Below are positions 36,501 to 49,206 of a stretch of DNA of 64,000 bases, one piece after another. This DNA is from Odontesthes bonariensis. Its lineage: Eukaryota; Chordata; Actinopteri; Atheriniformes; Atherinopsidae. Location: NCBI RefSeq assembly GCF_027942865.1, contig NC_134529.1, forward strand, positions 17,846,467 to 17,910,466, given 5' to 3'. Below the pieces are notes generated by a model that searched no databases, was not told the origin of the DNA, and was given only the letters and a program-made list of their open reading frames with translations. Numbering within the stretch: the first letter of the stretch is position 1; every line of letters begins with the position of its first letter. Both the position numbers and the translations under genes were made by a program.

Positions 36501-39500
36501 GTTTATTGTTATATCCACAGACTTGCACGTTAGGTGTGAGTGACAGGTTGTTTGTTATGGAAATGGCTTTATGATAACAAAACAGGAACACAATAGCATG
36601 TAGAATCTCCTTTTAATGTTTATGAGGACATTTTTTAATTATGTTGTGTAAAATACTTAGTTGTTTTGGCATGTCTACCTTTAGTCTTAATTTTAAACAC
36701 TGTCACCCAATCATAATGTAGCATACACACGTGTCATTTATTCTAAGACGCACACAATTTGCCAAAAAAACAGAGAAATACAACAAAAGCAACAATAAGA
36801 ACACAAGAGACAGTTTCGATATCTGTGAGAAAGATGCACTGTAAATGGTGCCAAGGTTTCTCCTGTGCACAACTGTTAAACTGCCAGTTTGGGTGGCCAA
36901 AGAGCAGCGGGAGGATCTAACCAATAGGCTTTGTCCTGAGCCAGGCAGACCTGTCAGTGCACCTGCTGATTCCCAGGCTTCCTTGCCAGTCTGGGCCTAC
37001 AGTGAAACCTAGAGTGATACTGGCCTCGAGCCAGAAGAAGAGCTGGTTGACTACTTCTGACTCAATCACTAAAAGCAGGGGATCCTCGCAGGAGGACCAG
37101 CCTTCAGTGAGAAGATGAGAGAAAAAATGGATGACTAACCATGAGAAGAAAAGGAGGAGCAGAGGGGGGAGGAGGAACAGTTCACTGAACTCCTGGGAAC
37201 CTAAAACCTGTCCAACATTACCTTTGCAGTTGCTCAATGAGTGCACGATGACTGCACAACATAAAAGTCCCTGTGTTTACATCATGTTCAACCAAAATGA
37301 CTGAAGAATATGTGTGTTATCATTTATATCATTACATTTCTTTTGTCAACTTGACAAAAAAAAATATCTGTGTTTTGTTTTCATTTGATTAGGGTAATAT
37401 AATTCCAGTATAGAATAATCACTAAGATGTGACATTCAAGTCTCTTTCTGAAAAGAGTCTCACAGCCTTCCCTGACCTGAGAGACCATCACTTTCATTCA
37501 CACACTCCACACAAAATGATAATTAATCAATTAGCTACATTTGAACCAATGTAGAGCACGATTTAAACACATTTAAGAGCACATCTGAGTTAATTACAAT
37601 GTCGGTGGAATTTATTTATTTTGTACACAGGTTTTGTGACAAGATCAGGACATGGTTTAGATTAAGTGCTTAAATATGGGAACATGGCCAAGTCAGCTGG
37701 TGTAAATCGCAAAAGCAGTCACGTGATAACCCTGATATCAATGTTTTTTTATTGCACAGGAAAACTGTTCATATACACAAGTACAGTTGGTAGAATGAGT
37801 CCGAACTGAACCAAGAAGTGGATCTGAACGTGTGGGGATTCGGCCGATAGCCTACCCTTCATCTGATACCTGTAGTGGCGAACTCGCTATTTTTAAAAGG
37901 ATGCACAAATTGTACAAATGCACAAAATGTACAATTTTTTAAAACCAATTTCAAATTTAAAAAATTTGGAGCAATGCAAGAGGATATAGACTCGACATTA
38001 ATCTCTTATGACCTTTTAAATCTTAAACCGTGTTAGCTAAAAGAGCCAGCATACACAGGGATATAAGCTACTAGCATCTAATAGGGTGTTGTTTTTGAGA
38101 CCATATCGGTTTCAATCAAACATTACCTCATTTTGGCTCAACTTTGGTCTACAAATCCTAGGTTAGGAAAAAAAACGTGTTATTCTTTTGACTTGTTCCT
38201 ATGAGAGTTTAGCAGTATGCATGACAGCCTGCTTACTGTGTTACTCACAATCAACAGCCATCTCTGTTATCATGCAGATTTTTAAGTATGATGTAAGAAA
38301 AGCACATGTGAAAACTTTTGAGGAAAAGTTTTGATACTCACTCAGGGTATTTTGCTTTTTTCTACATAGTGGTGAGCACAATGAGAGACAGATGTGCTAA
38401 TCTTGTAAAAAGCTTTGACATAATCACCTTTTCAATCACATATTTGATCTGCTTATTCCACTTCTTACTGAAGAAGATGCCCACCACCCACAGACTTCAA
38501 ATAATAATATAAACATAATGCACATAATATGCTTTGAGTAACTTATTTCAACTGTTTGTTATATCCATGCATAGTTCAACCTTTTCACACTACGCTGACT
38601 AGTTTATTTCATTGCTTCATATCCCTGAATCACATCTTTTAAAGTTAAAGTCTCGCATCCTCCTTTGGCGCCGGACAGGTGGCGTGCATTCACTTATCAG
38701 GGCTTTAAGATAAAAACTGTTAGCATCTCAGTATTACATCAAAAAAAAAACAAACGTATAATGTGTATACACCTTAAATACATGGCTTTTCTTTACATCA
38801 GATTCGGGCAGCTTAACAACAATCCCCAACTGTCTTGCCTGGGGCACTAAGCGTCCCTGAAAGTCAAATCAAAGTTCATTGTGGGTCCACTTGTGACAGG
38901 GTGTCAGATGACAAAACACCAGCACCCTCCTGTGACCCCTCCATATGAGGTCAGACGCAGGATGTCCCACACTAACCCACTGACAACGGAAGTTCAAACA
39001 GAGCCCTGACACAAAACCACATGATGGATGGTACAATGACTAATGGTAAACAGATTGCCGATGTATTGGGGTGATGTGTGTTTTTATCCACCAGCTCAGT
39101 TGTGACTCACCCAGCTCAGGACAAGGACACTGCAGAGCTGTCAGGTCTTTGAATATTTAATAACCCTTTCATAACCCATCCTCACTTTTTGTGGCATGGC
39201 AGAAACGGCCCTCTCTCCACGTTCATCTCCCCCCAGCTCAGAGTATAAACGAGCATATCAGACCTATTTATGCTGCTTTGAGTCTCCCTTCTCAGACAAA
39301 AGCCAATGATGCCTTTAGGTTTTATAAGCAATGTCCAGCACTCCATTGTTGTGATAAAAAGAAAGAAAGAAAAGAAGCCTGCTGATAATGTTTATTCTTC
39401 ATCTGTGAATCCTCCCAATCACTCTCCTGTGACTTGTCACTCTCACAGGTCCCTTTGGAAAAGACACATTCAGACACAGCAATCAGTCACAGCATGGCAA

Positions 39501-41110
39501 CTGCCATACCCCATCGACAGTCATGTGGATTGCATTAGAGCCGGCCAGCCCAATGCACGGCGGGAGGCCTGAGGTTACTTATCATATGTTTGGGTGTATA
39601 GGTGGTTCAGGAAAACTACCTGGTGGAGTTGTGAGTGAGCTGTTGAGTGTGTCCTTCAGTGTAAATTAGCTGCTACTATCAGACGTGATAGGTGGTTGTG
39701 AATTGCACAGTCACAACATTGCAGGCGAGCTGTTCTAAAAATATACATAACACACACATGGAAGTTTCTCTTAGTTTATTTACATCAAATCACTCCACCG
39801 TGTAAAAAAGACACACAAGTTAGAAGAATGTGTTTGTTGAGATCAATGACAGTGACGCAAAGAGGTGACAAAACATAGTTTGCGGGCTAAGACAGTGATA
39901 TTTAATTTTTGCCTCATCACATATTTCGCTTACATACTTGTTTCAATAAACAGAAACATCAAGGTGGCTTCTATAAGAAGCATAGCAAATCCCACACTTA
40001 TTTACACTTTCACAAGCATCATATCTTAACACGCTGCAGGGCAAAACATTACTTTCTAAAGGAGAATTTTCTTACAGTTACATTCACATAGAGGCTGTTA
40101 AGCATCCTCTAATTCTACACTCACTGGGTTTGAGGGGATCAGGGGTATATTGTGGATATGGACAATTAGAGGTGAATAAGGCAGGCTGATGATGGTGGTG
40201 GGAGGATCTGCACGGTGGAGGCAGAGCCTCCTACAGGGCTTGCTTTTACAGATGCAGATTGATGAGAGTCAGGGACAAAAAGCCAAAGGTTACTGTTCTC
40301 TTGCTACTTTGCACCGCAGACAAGAGGGTTTTCAAACCAGCTCCTCTCCTGACTGAAAGATTAAGACAGTGAAGATACACATCTTTGTGATTGCCTCAAA
40401 CGAAAACAAAAAAAATCCTCCTGCCGTGTATCACCAGGTGATAAAAAGTCTGGTCAAAAACAAATGGTAGGCTTGATAAGATTCTCAGCTGGCTCACTTG
40501 AAGACTTCTAAACAACCAACCAAACCAGACAGGGAAGCTTTCACAAGGAGGTAAGAATGCAGCAAGTCTCACTGTGAGCAGAACTTGCAGCTGCTGCGTA
40601 TAAATAGGCTGGTGCAGTCCCACACCCATCTGCCCAAACGCACAGTCCTGACACTTTCCGTTTTCCCCTCACTTGCTTTAAAGGTTGCAGCCGGTGGCCA
40701 GGCAGCATGCAAATTCACAGCTTTTTACATATCGGCCTGGCTTTTCTCTCTGTGGCTGGGTTCTGCAAGTCGATACGTTTATACCCCTCAAAGTCTCGTA
40801 TGACTGCCCTTTTCCCCGTAGTATTGCAGCATAGCAGACACACATACTTTTTGGAAAAACAGGAAGATCTGTTTTTTGCCTTCCTGTATCAAACACTGAA
40901 TATGCATCAGTCTGATGTGGAGTGAAACTGCTGTGAATGCGAAGAATCCTCTTGACGTAAGTCCCCATTACTTTTGGCATCCAAGACAAAACTAATTTTT
41001 GTTAAAAATTAAAAAGGCTGCCATCAATCATATGTGTGATGAAAGTGAAAGTAAGACATTTGGATAAATTAAAAGTCTTGTCCACAACCCACAGGGTTGA
41101 CACGAAGAGT
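30600..41110. other. Gene-poor interval upstream of the rhov 3' end
   Basis: Over 10 kb of AT-rich sequence without any splice-bounded frame that I can recognise. Open frames (for example 32835-33128, 36917-37246 minus, 39306-39572) are isolated, lack family motifs and are not flanked by convincing splice signals. No tRNA or rRNA is evident. The region may hold regulatory sequence for rhov or pigh, but I cannot identify any from one sequence. Confidence 0.5.
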
Positions 41111-42340
41111 TCAGACGAAGCAGAAGAACTTCTTCCAGCTGCACCTGGAGAAAGCTTTAGTGCGCCTGTCCGAAAACCTCCTCTTCTTGCTCTTGCGGGC
41201 TTTGTTCTTAATTGCAGCAAAGATGGCCGCATCAAATGCCTCCTTCAAGTTCTTCTGCGTGAGTGACGAGCACTCAATGTAGTCTGCCGCCCTGATCTTG
41301 TCCGCCATGCTCCGGGCCCGAGAGCTCAGGACTGGCTTCACGTTAGATTGGTCCAAATTGATGAGGACGTTCACGTCCAGCATCAGGTCCAACTGAGTCC
41401 CGACAAGAATGATGGGCGAGGACGGATTGTGGGCCCGGATCTCTGGGACCCACTTGGTGGTGATGTTGTGAAAGGAAGTGGGGTTCACCATGCTGAAACA
41501 CAGTAGGAAGACGTCCGTGTGGGCATAGGAAAGAGCCCTGAATTCATCAAACTCTTCCTGCGTGGAATACAGAGCAAAGGTTAGTGTCAATCAAACTCTG
41601 AACAGACATGATGGAGGAAAAGCTGACTGAGAGTGACTCACTAAAGTGAGAGGAAAAGATCAGCCATAACTTTCAAGGAGAAATCTTGTTACTGAGTCAC
41701 ATTTTGGATTAAGCAAGGATATTGCAGAGTTTGTACGTCAAAATTCAAGCCTTAATTAATAAAGAAAAAAACAGCAGTGGAAATTGGATATAAATAACTG
41801 TGTCTAACATATAATTTGACACTCATCAGATGTGATTTTAGAACTCCAATTTAAAACACCCCAGGGATAATTTTTCTCTCTACATTATCTGCAATCGAAA
41901 ACAAAAAAAAATTAGTAGACATACCTGTCCAGCAGTGTCTACAAGCTGAATTCTGACCGGAGAGCCCTCTACTTGGACCTGACCTGTTGGAAACCAGAAA
42001 CAAGGATCAGTCAGTTTCAGCTAACTTCACTTTATGTCACATTAATAAAAAATTTAAAAAAATAAAATAAAAATCACACATGTTTAGCTGCCATAAAAAC
42101 GAGAATTTTTTTCAGTTTAAGTCAAAATAACTCACCGGAGAACACATCAAAGCCTGTCTGTCTGTACTCTGTCGGGTATCCATTGGAGATGTAGCTCACA
42201 ATCATGCTCGTCTTCCCGACTTCTCCGTCTCCGACCAGCATACAGCTGATGACACCGGGATCCAGCTCATCTTCCCGGGTAAGCCCGCAAGCTGAGGGGA
42301 CTCGGGACTCGTGGTAAAAGTAATCCATCTGGGGTGGCAT
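41111..42340 (-). CDS. rhov: Rho-related GTP-binding protein RhoV (Chp/Wrch-2)
   Basis: RhoV is an atypical, fast-exchanging Rho GTPase that signals to PAK and acts in neural crest and epithelial adhesion. Coding exons on the minus strand: 42136-42340, 41925-41983, 41111-41557; phases join, giving 236 aa, the human length. I chose the ATG at 42340 because it gives MPPQ, matching the MPP start of RhoV/RhoU; an in-frame ATG upstream at 42439 has no family support. G1 is GDGEVGKTS (37-45), G3 is VDTAGQ (83-88), G4 is TQLD (142-145) and G5 is CSSLT. The C-terminus WKKFFCFV is RhoV-type, palmitoylated rather than CAAX-prenylated in the family. RhoU ends YCCFV, so RhoV is preferred; the neighbour vps18 agrees. 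Three nucleotide-site residues differ from usual (see findings). Confidence 0.93.
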
Positions 42341-43347
42341 GTCGAGCAGAGCATGAAACGTCTGTCTGTAAACTCTCCTTCTGCTTAGTCTGCGTGAAAG
42401 AAGACACTGAGCGTCAGCTGGCTTGCGGGTCTGCAACACACACTGCCGCCTGGCTGAATGTCCGTCTGTGACTGGAGAACGCGGCTCAGCCTGAGGAGAG
42501 GCAACATGTGTTGGGAGGAATGATGATGCTATTCAAACAGGTTGCGATTTGCATAGACACTCCCACCGAGAAAAGGAAAACAGAGAGCAGCACTTAGATG
42601 GACACAGATAGAAATAGAGAGATGTTTCATCTCTCTCTACAGGACATTCATTATTACATTTGAATTTGTGAATGTGAGATATATTGCTGGGAGAATGATC
42701 AGGTTGATCACAACGGCATTCAAAGCCACGAAAACACAATATAGGCTCATTTGCTAAATAGAAACTCATAACAAATTAAATAATTAATCATTTTCAGTCT
42801 TTCCATAGAGTTTTGACTGCATTGACAGAATAAATGAAGGTGAGTTTAGTACAAAACACAATCGCATGTATACCCCTGAGCTTGAGTTTGTAAAAAGTTT
42901 TTTTTAGGTTTCTGCACAATTCTTCCTCAACAGTTAAAAACAAACGTCTAAATCCGGACAAAGTGCGCCCCCTACTGTTAAAGACGGCACTACCTCAAAA
43001 CAGATCACATGATTCCATGTATCACCTGATTATGATGGTCCACCCTGTGTAGTGCACTCGAAAGCTAAACTGGATGCTATTGTAGCCTGAATGGTTGCAT
43101 TTTCTTAAATTCACATGTTTATACTGCTGGGTAAAAACGTATGATGTTAATATTTCTTATAAGCTAAGACCCGCGCGGAGAAAGGAAACACGTTTGTGAG
43201 CCGATGACTGGTAGACGTTATTGTAGCTAGCTAGCTAGCCACTAGCTTCTTTGGCATGTCGTCTTTGGATTGACTCCTCGCCAGTCATTTTACGTGTTGT
43301 TGTTTTTTTCTGAGTTAATTTTTGTTTTATTCGTTGTACGTTTAATC
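42341..43347. promoter_or_regulatory. rhov-vps18 divergent promoter region
   Basis: A 1-kb head-to-head interval that must hold the rhov 5' UTR and promoter (minus) and the vps18 promoter (plus). It contains a near-consensus CTCF-like motif on the minus strand at 42965-42978. No TATA box is assigned. Confidence 0.5.
42965..42978 (-). promoter_or_regulatory. CTCF-like motif (minus orientation)
   Basis: The complement reads ACAGTAGGGGGCGC, one mismatch (first position) from the CTCF core CCASYAGRKGGCRS. It lies in the rhov-vps18 promoter interval and is convergent with the plus-strand motif at 25019. Confidence 0.4.
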
Positions 43348-46300
43348 ATGGCTTCAATCCTCGACGAGTACGAGGACTCCCAAAATAGCAGGCAAAGTTC
43401 GCAGCAGCATAGCCGCTTGTCTCCTGCCAACATCGGGATAACGCACTCAGGTAAGTCGCCCCTTTTCACCATGAGCCACATAGCAGGCTGCGCAGAAAAG
43501 ATAATTGCGCTGTAATAAAACGCTGAAAGCGAGGCGTCATTTTGTTGAAACGTCGCTTATGCTTACACGGACCGGTTTTGTCGTTGAAGGCTTTGTTAAT
43601 GTGAGACTGGAGGAAGAGAAGCCTATATTCAACAAGCAGAGGATCGATTTCACTCCACCCGAGAAGATAAACCATCTGGCGGTCTGCAACAACCAGCTAT
43701 GCATGAGTCTGGGAAAGGACACCTTGTTGAGGCAAAAAGCGCTATTAAGAATACGGGAAACATAGCATTAAGTGTTACTGGTGTTTGCATTGTTTTGATT
43801 TGATTAGTTTGAATTAAGAGTTGTTCCTGTTACTTGCAGGATTGACTTGGCCAAACCAGATCAGCCCAATCAGACTGAATTAGGAAGGAAAGATGACAGC
43901 AAAGTGCATCGACTGTTCTTGGATCCCACAGGTGAGCGAAACCACAAAGATTTGTCTAAAAAGCATAATTAGGCAACTTGTTATTACAGTTTGCCTTCCG
44001 CTTGCGCACCGAACCGTCAAGCTGCACACCCAACTGCTCTGCATAATTCATAAGATTAGTGTTGCAGTGTCATGGTTATGACATATTAAAAACAACAGCT
44101 CTATCCTCCTCCATATTTTGCCACCGCAGGCTCCCATCTGCTTATCAGCCTGAGCACCAGTGAGTGCCTATACCTCAATAGGAACACCCAGAAGGTGCGC
44201 AGTCTTTCCCGCTGGAGGGGCCACCTCATAGAGAGCGTGGGCTGGAACAAGCTGCTGGGCAATGAGACCAGCACAGGACCCATCCTGGTTGGCACCAGTC
44301 AAGGCACCATCTTTGAGGCCGAGATCTCTGCAAATGAGGGCAGCCTCTTCAACACAAATCCAGATCAATACTTCAGACAGGTCCGACATATTGTCAGTTT
44401 TTATCACGTATTTATTATGTTTAGAAAATGAAGCCACATTTGAAAAAGATTGACCCACATGTTTCACTTCCTTCTCTTGGCAAAGTTGTATTTTTTTAAT
44501 TTTTAATTTTTTTTTCCTGAGGTAGGTCCACTCCCTGGAGGAGGATGGCAAACCTGCACCAATCTGCTGCTTGGAGATAGAACGAGGCCTGGAGAACAAA
44601 TACTTTATCATAGCCACCACCCGCAAACGGCTCTTCCAGTTTGTGGGCAAGGTGCCAGAGGGATCGGAGCAGCAAGGCTTCAGCTCCATCTTCAACCAGA
44701 ACCAGGACATGCTGCCCAGTTTCCAAGAGTTCCCAGCCAACATGGGATACAGCGAAATCACCTTCTACACTTCAAAGCTTCGAACCTCCCCGAAGGCGTT
44801 CGCCTGGATGATGGGTAATGGAGTTCTTTATGGTCAGCTAGACTACGTCAGACCTGATTCCCTGCTAAGTGATGTGCAGGTAAATATCTGTCTCTGTGTG
44901 GGAGATTATTAAAAGTTTCTACGTTTTATATAGTCCCAAGCAACCCTCCTCATTTACCCATGTTGTGTTTATCTCTATGTTTTACATATTTTCTGAGTTC
45001 TGTATTTCATCTTTGTCAATTAAACAGGTATGGGAGTACACTCCTGACATTGATCTAAGTCTCAACAGACCCATCTCCATAGTGCTGACACAGTTCCACT
45101 TCCTGCTCCTGCTTCATGACCGAGTTAAGGCCATCTGCACTCTGAATGGACAGGTGGTCTATGAGGATGTGTTCCCAGATAAATTTGGCACCCTCAAGAG
45201 GATGATCAAAGACCCGGTGGGCGGGTTGGTGTGGATCTACACTGAGCGGGCAGTTTTCCGATATCACATTCAGCGCGAGGCCAGGGACGTCTGGCAGATG
45301 TACATGAGCATGAATAAATTTGATCTAGCCAAAGAGTATTGCCGTGACCGTCCTGAGTGCATGGACATGGTGCTGGCCAAAGAGGCTGAGCACTGCTTCC
45401 AGAATAAGCGATACCTGGAGAGCGCCAAGTGCTACGCACTAACACAGAACTACTTTGAAGAGATTGCACTCAAGTTCATCGAAGCCAAACAAGAGGAGGC
45501 CTTGAAGGAGTTCTTACTGAAGAAGCTAAATAATCTCAAACAGAGTGAAAGAACACAGATCACCTTGCTGGTCACCTGGCTAGCAGAACTCTACCTGAAC
45601 CGCCTTGGGCAGCTGGAGAGTGATGGCAACAGCCTCATCTTCCAGGAGACTCGCGATGAGTTCCGCCAGTTCATGAGCAGCTCCAAGAATAAGGAGTGTC
45701 TGTTCAACAACCGCAGCACCATCTACGACCTGCTGGCCAGCCACGGCAACGTGGACGACATGGTTTACTTCTCAGTCGTCATGCAGGACTACGAACGGGT
45801 GATATCTCACCACTGCCAGCACGACAACTACAGCGCTGCACTGGAAGTGCTCTCCAAGCACTGCGACGAAAATCTCTTTTACAAGTTCTCCCCCGTCCTC
45901 ATGCAGCACATTCCCAAAAATGTGGTAGATGCGTGGATCCAGATGGGCAAGAGGCTGGATCCTAAGAAGCTCATCCCGGCTCTGATGAACTACAGCCAGA
46001 TGGGCAGCACCCAGCAGATCAGCGAAACCATCCGCTACATGGAGTTCTGCGTGTACGAGCTGAACGTGACAGAGGAGGCCATTCACAACTACCTGCTCTC
46101 GCTTTACGCAAAGTATAAGCCAGACTCACTATTGTGGTATCTGGAGCAGGCTGGCACCCACGCCTCAGAGATCCATTATGATCTGAAGTACGCCCTCAGG
46201 CTGTGTGCGGAGCATGGCTACCTCCGGGCCTGTGTGCTAGTTTATAGGATTATGGAACTGTATGAGGAGGCAGTGGATCTCGCTTTACAAGTAAGTGATG

Positions 46301-47550
46301 CCTGTACCTGGGTCAGCTCTGCATGTAAAGAGAAAAAAAAATAGCTTTCTATTAGCAAAACATAAACTTTGACTAAATTTTACAGATGTCTCTTATGTTT
46401 ATTTTTTAAATTTTTTTTTATCTATTGTCAATAGGTCGATGTAGACCTAGCCAAGTCCTGTGCCGACCTGCCCGAGGATGACGAGGAGATGAGGAAAAAG
46501 CTTTGGCTGAAGATCGCCAGACATGTGGTGCAGGAGGAGAAAGATGTAAAGAAAGCCATGAACTGTCTGTCCAGCTGCGACTTGCTGAAGATTGAAGATA
46601 TCCTGCCTTTTTTTCCAGACTTTGTCACCATTGACCACTTTAAGGTCTGTTACCAGAACAAGCACGTCTCTTCTTTTTTTTCTTTGTGAATTGACTGTTA
46701 CACTTGATTCTTTAATGATCTCCCTTGTATAGTGAAAGTGAGCTCATTACACTGTTAAAATAAAAATAAAATTACACGTAGTATATCCCTTAAAGTCGAT
46801 CTTTCGTTCATCGTGGTTTCTCAGGAGGCCATCTGCAGTTCCCTGGAGGAGTACAACCAGCACATTGAAGAGCTAAAGCAAGAGATGGAGGAGGCCACGG
46901 AAAGCGCCAAACGCATCAGAGAGGACATCCAGGAAATGAGGAACAAGTATGGTGTTGTGGATTCCCAAGAAAAGTGTGCTGGGTGTGACTTTCCATTACT
47001 CAACAGGCCCTTCTACTTGTTCCTGTGTGGACACATGTTCCACTATGACTGCCTGTTCCAGGTAAACAGGGCTTTCATACTGCCTTTTCAGTCATAATGC
47101 AAACACTTCATGACATCATTATATGTCACTGCACACCAGATATTTAGCTTTTCTTTAACAGGTAACCAATTTTTGACAAAACCTACTCCGAAAGATATAT
47201 TCTGAAAATGTCAATGCTAGCATGGGGATAATATTCTTTCTTCTTCTGCCTTGTAGGAAGTGACGCCTCACTTGTCGGCCTACAAACAGAGTCGCCTGGA
47301 GGAGCTGCAGAAAAAGCTGGCAGCAACAACGCAATCCAAATCACGCCACCGTCCGGCCCCAAAAGAAGAAGGAGACACTTCCAGTCTGGGCAAGGGTAAT
47401 GCCGGTACAAGCCGTGAACAAATAATATCGGACATTGATGACATCATCGCATCGGAGTGCGCGTACTGTGGCGAGCTGATGATCAAATCCATCGACAAGC
47501 CTTTCATTGATCCGCAGAAATTTGAGGAAGAGAAATCCAGCTGGCTGTGA
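43348..47550 (+). CDS. vps18: Vacuolar protein sorting-associated protein 18
   Basis: VPS18 is a core subunit of the HOPS and CORVET tethering complexes that drive endosome-lysosome and autophagosome fusion. Exons: 43348-43450, 43590-43731, 43840-43931, 44130-44380, 44526-44879, 45028-46290, 46435-46644, 46825-47061, 47257-47550. All phases join, giving 981 aa (human 973). The start MASILDEYED matches human. The N-terminal half is the Pep3/Vps18 beta-propeller (SMGKD-like CMSLGKDTLLR, SVGWNK, IATTRKRLFQF). The alpha-solenoid/clathrin-repeat part is mostly in exon 6. A coiled coil (EELKQEMEEATESAKRI) precedes a C-terminal RING-H2 (CAGCDFPLL...CGHMFHYDC...CAYCGE). The protein ends EEEKSSWL. Intron 2 uses a GC donor. 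An AATAAA overlaps the stop (47550-47555); another is at 48106. Confidence 0.97.
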
Positions 47551-48458
47551 ATAAAGATTTCTCTTCATTTTCGGTGTGAGAAAAAGTGCATCGTCCATTG
47601 GGGTGATCCATTCAGTGGAAACAGACATTCACCTGATTGCCTGTTGGTAGTGCCTACTGCTGAAAACTTAAGCTCCAGCTTGCTGTCAGTTTTTGAAGAT
47701 GCTGGAACGATCATTGCACTTCGCATGGAAGTCTTTTGTTGAGAATGGACTTAAATTGACATTGTGAGCAATGATCTGCGACGATAAAGCGATGCCAGAC
47801 ATTTCCAGGACTGTACAGTACATACATGTGCCTGAATGTCTAAAAACAAAACAACTATAGAAATAATAGAACTGCACTATACCTGTTTAACTGCATTAGA
47901 ATATGTTCTTGTTTGGCACTGATATCAAAATATCCACACGGATATATGTGTGCCCATTGCTAAGTTCAGTCTCACGGTCTGTGTTCATTTAACAGTTTAA
48001 CAGGGGAGGATGAAAACTGTTATTTCATATTAAATGCATTTAGAAATTCAACTGTGATGCGGCAAAACTTACTGGAGAGATTGTTCTATTTAAACTGTTA
48101 TAAATAATAAATATTTAACAAAGCATTTAACAAATCTCTATTTCTAAGCTGTACTGAGGTCAGTTTTTATGCATCCTTCAACAAGAACAAACACGATGTG
48201 GATAAGAACAGGAGGAGAAAAGTAATTGCTGGTTTTGAAGTCTGAGCTCAGTTTTGAGTGCAGGCCACTGGGATGGAAGCTGTCATTGTTTGGATTCCCA
48301 CCAGCTCCCCAACAGTATGCTCCAAGATGAATAATTATTAGGTTATGAGAGGCCATAAATATTAACAAATATACATTCATGTAGAATTTGTACACTGTCA
48401 GTTTTTTTTTTGTAAAGGTGTCCAGTTGTCTCACATCATTTTTTGTCTATAAATATTC
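47551..48458 (+). other. vps18 3' UTR and downstream spacer
   Basis: Non-coding sequence after the vps18 stop. AATAAA at 48106-48111 is the more likely distal polyadenylation signal; the signal overlapping the stop codon would leave almost no 3' UTR. The rest, up to the transposon, shows no gene. Confidence 0.5.
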
Positions 48459-49161
48459 TACAACTGCAATTCACAAAAGTCAGGATGTTTAATATTATGT
48501 CAAATAAAAACAACGCAACGATTTGCAGATATCATGAACTGAAATTTTATTCACAGTAGGACATAGAAAACATATCAAATCTTGAGAGGGAGATATTTTA
48601 CGATGCTCATCTTGGCAGCAACATGTCTGTTTTACCACTGCTGGATTCCCCTCTTCACAGCAGTTCGGAGAAGAACGTTTTCTGATAAAGGACTAGCTGC
48701 TCAACTATCCTTAATTTGGTGTTTTATGATGTGCCAAATATTCTAAACAGGTGAAAGGCTTGGACTGAACGGCAGGCAGGCCAGACCAGGCCAGCACCCA
48801 GACTCTTCTACAAGGAAGCCACGCTGTTGCAATAGATTCAGTATATGGTTTAGCATTGTCTTGCTAAAATATGCAAGACCTTCCCTGAAAAAGATGTCGT
48901 TTGGATGGGAGCATATGCTGTTCTAAAACCTGTTTATACCTTTCGACATTGATGAAGCCAGATGCGCCAATTCCCATTTCCATAAGCACTTAATGCACTC
49001 CCATACCGTCAGAGATTTTTTAACTAAGTGTTCATAACAAGATTGATGGTCCTTTTCCTTTTAAGTCAAGAGAATGCAAGGTCAATGATTTCCAAAAAAG
49101 AATTTCAAATTACATCGCCTGACCACCCAATTTCCCAAATTGGGATGAATAAAGTATTTAT

Positions 49162-49206
<45 letters not shown>

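Noticed and set aside
36703-37246. Minus-strand open frames of 73 and 109 aa
   Set aside because: Low-complexity Leu/Phe-rich translation, no family motif and no splice signals in support.
41111-42340. rhou instead of rhov
   Set aside because: The WKKFFCFV C-terminus and vps18 neighbour point to RhoV; RhoU has a YCCFV end. Switch I shares some RhoU-like wording (NGYPTEY), so I kept the alternative in mind.
42341-42439. Upstream in-frame ATG extending rhov by 33 residues
   Set aside because: The extension has no family similarity, while the ATG at 42340 gives the MPP start and the exact human length.
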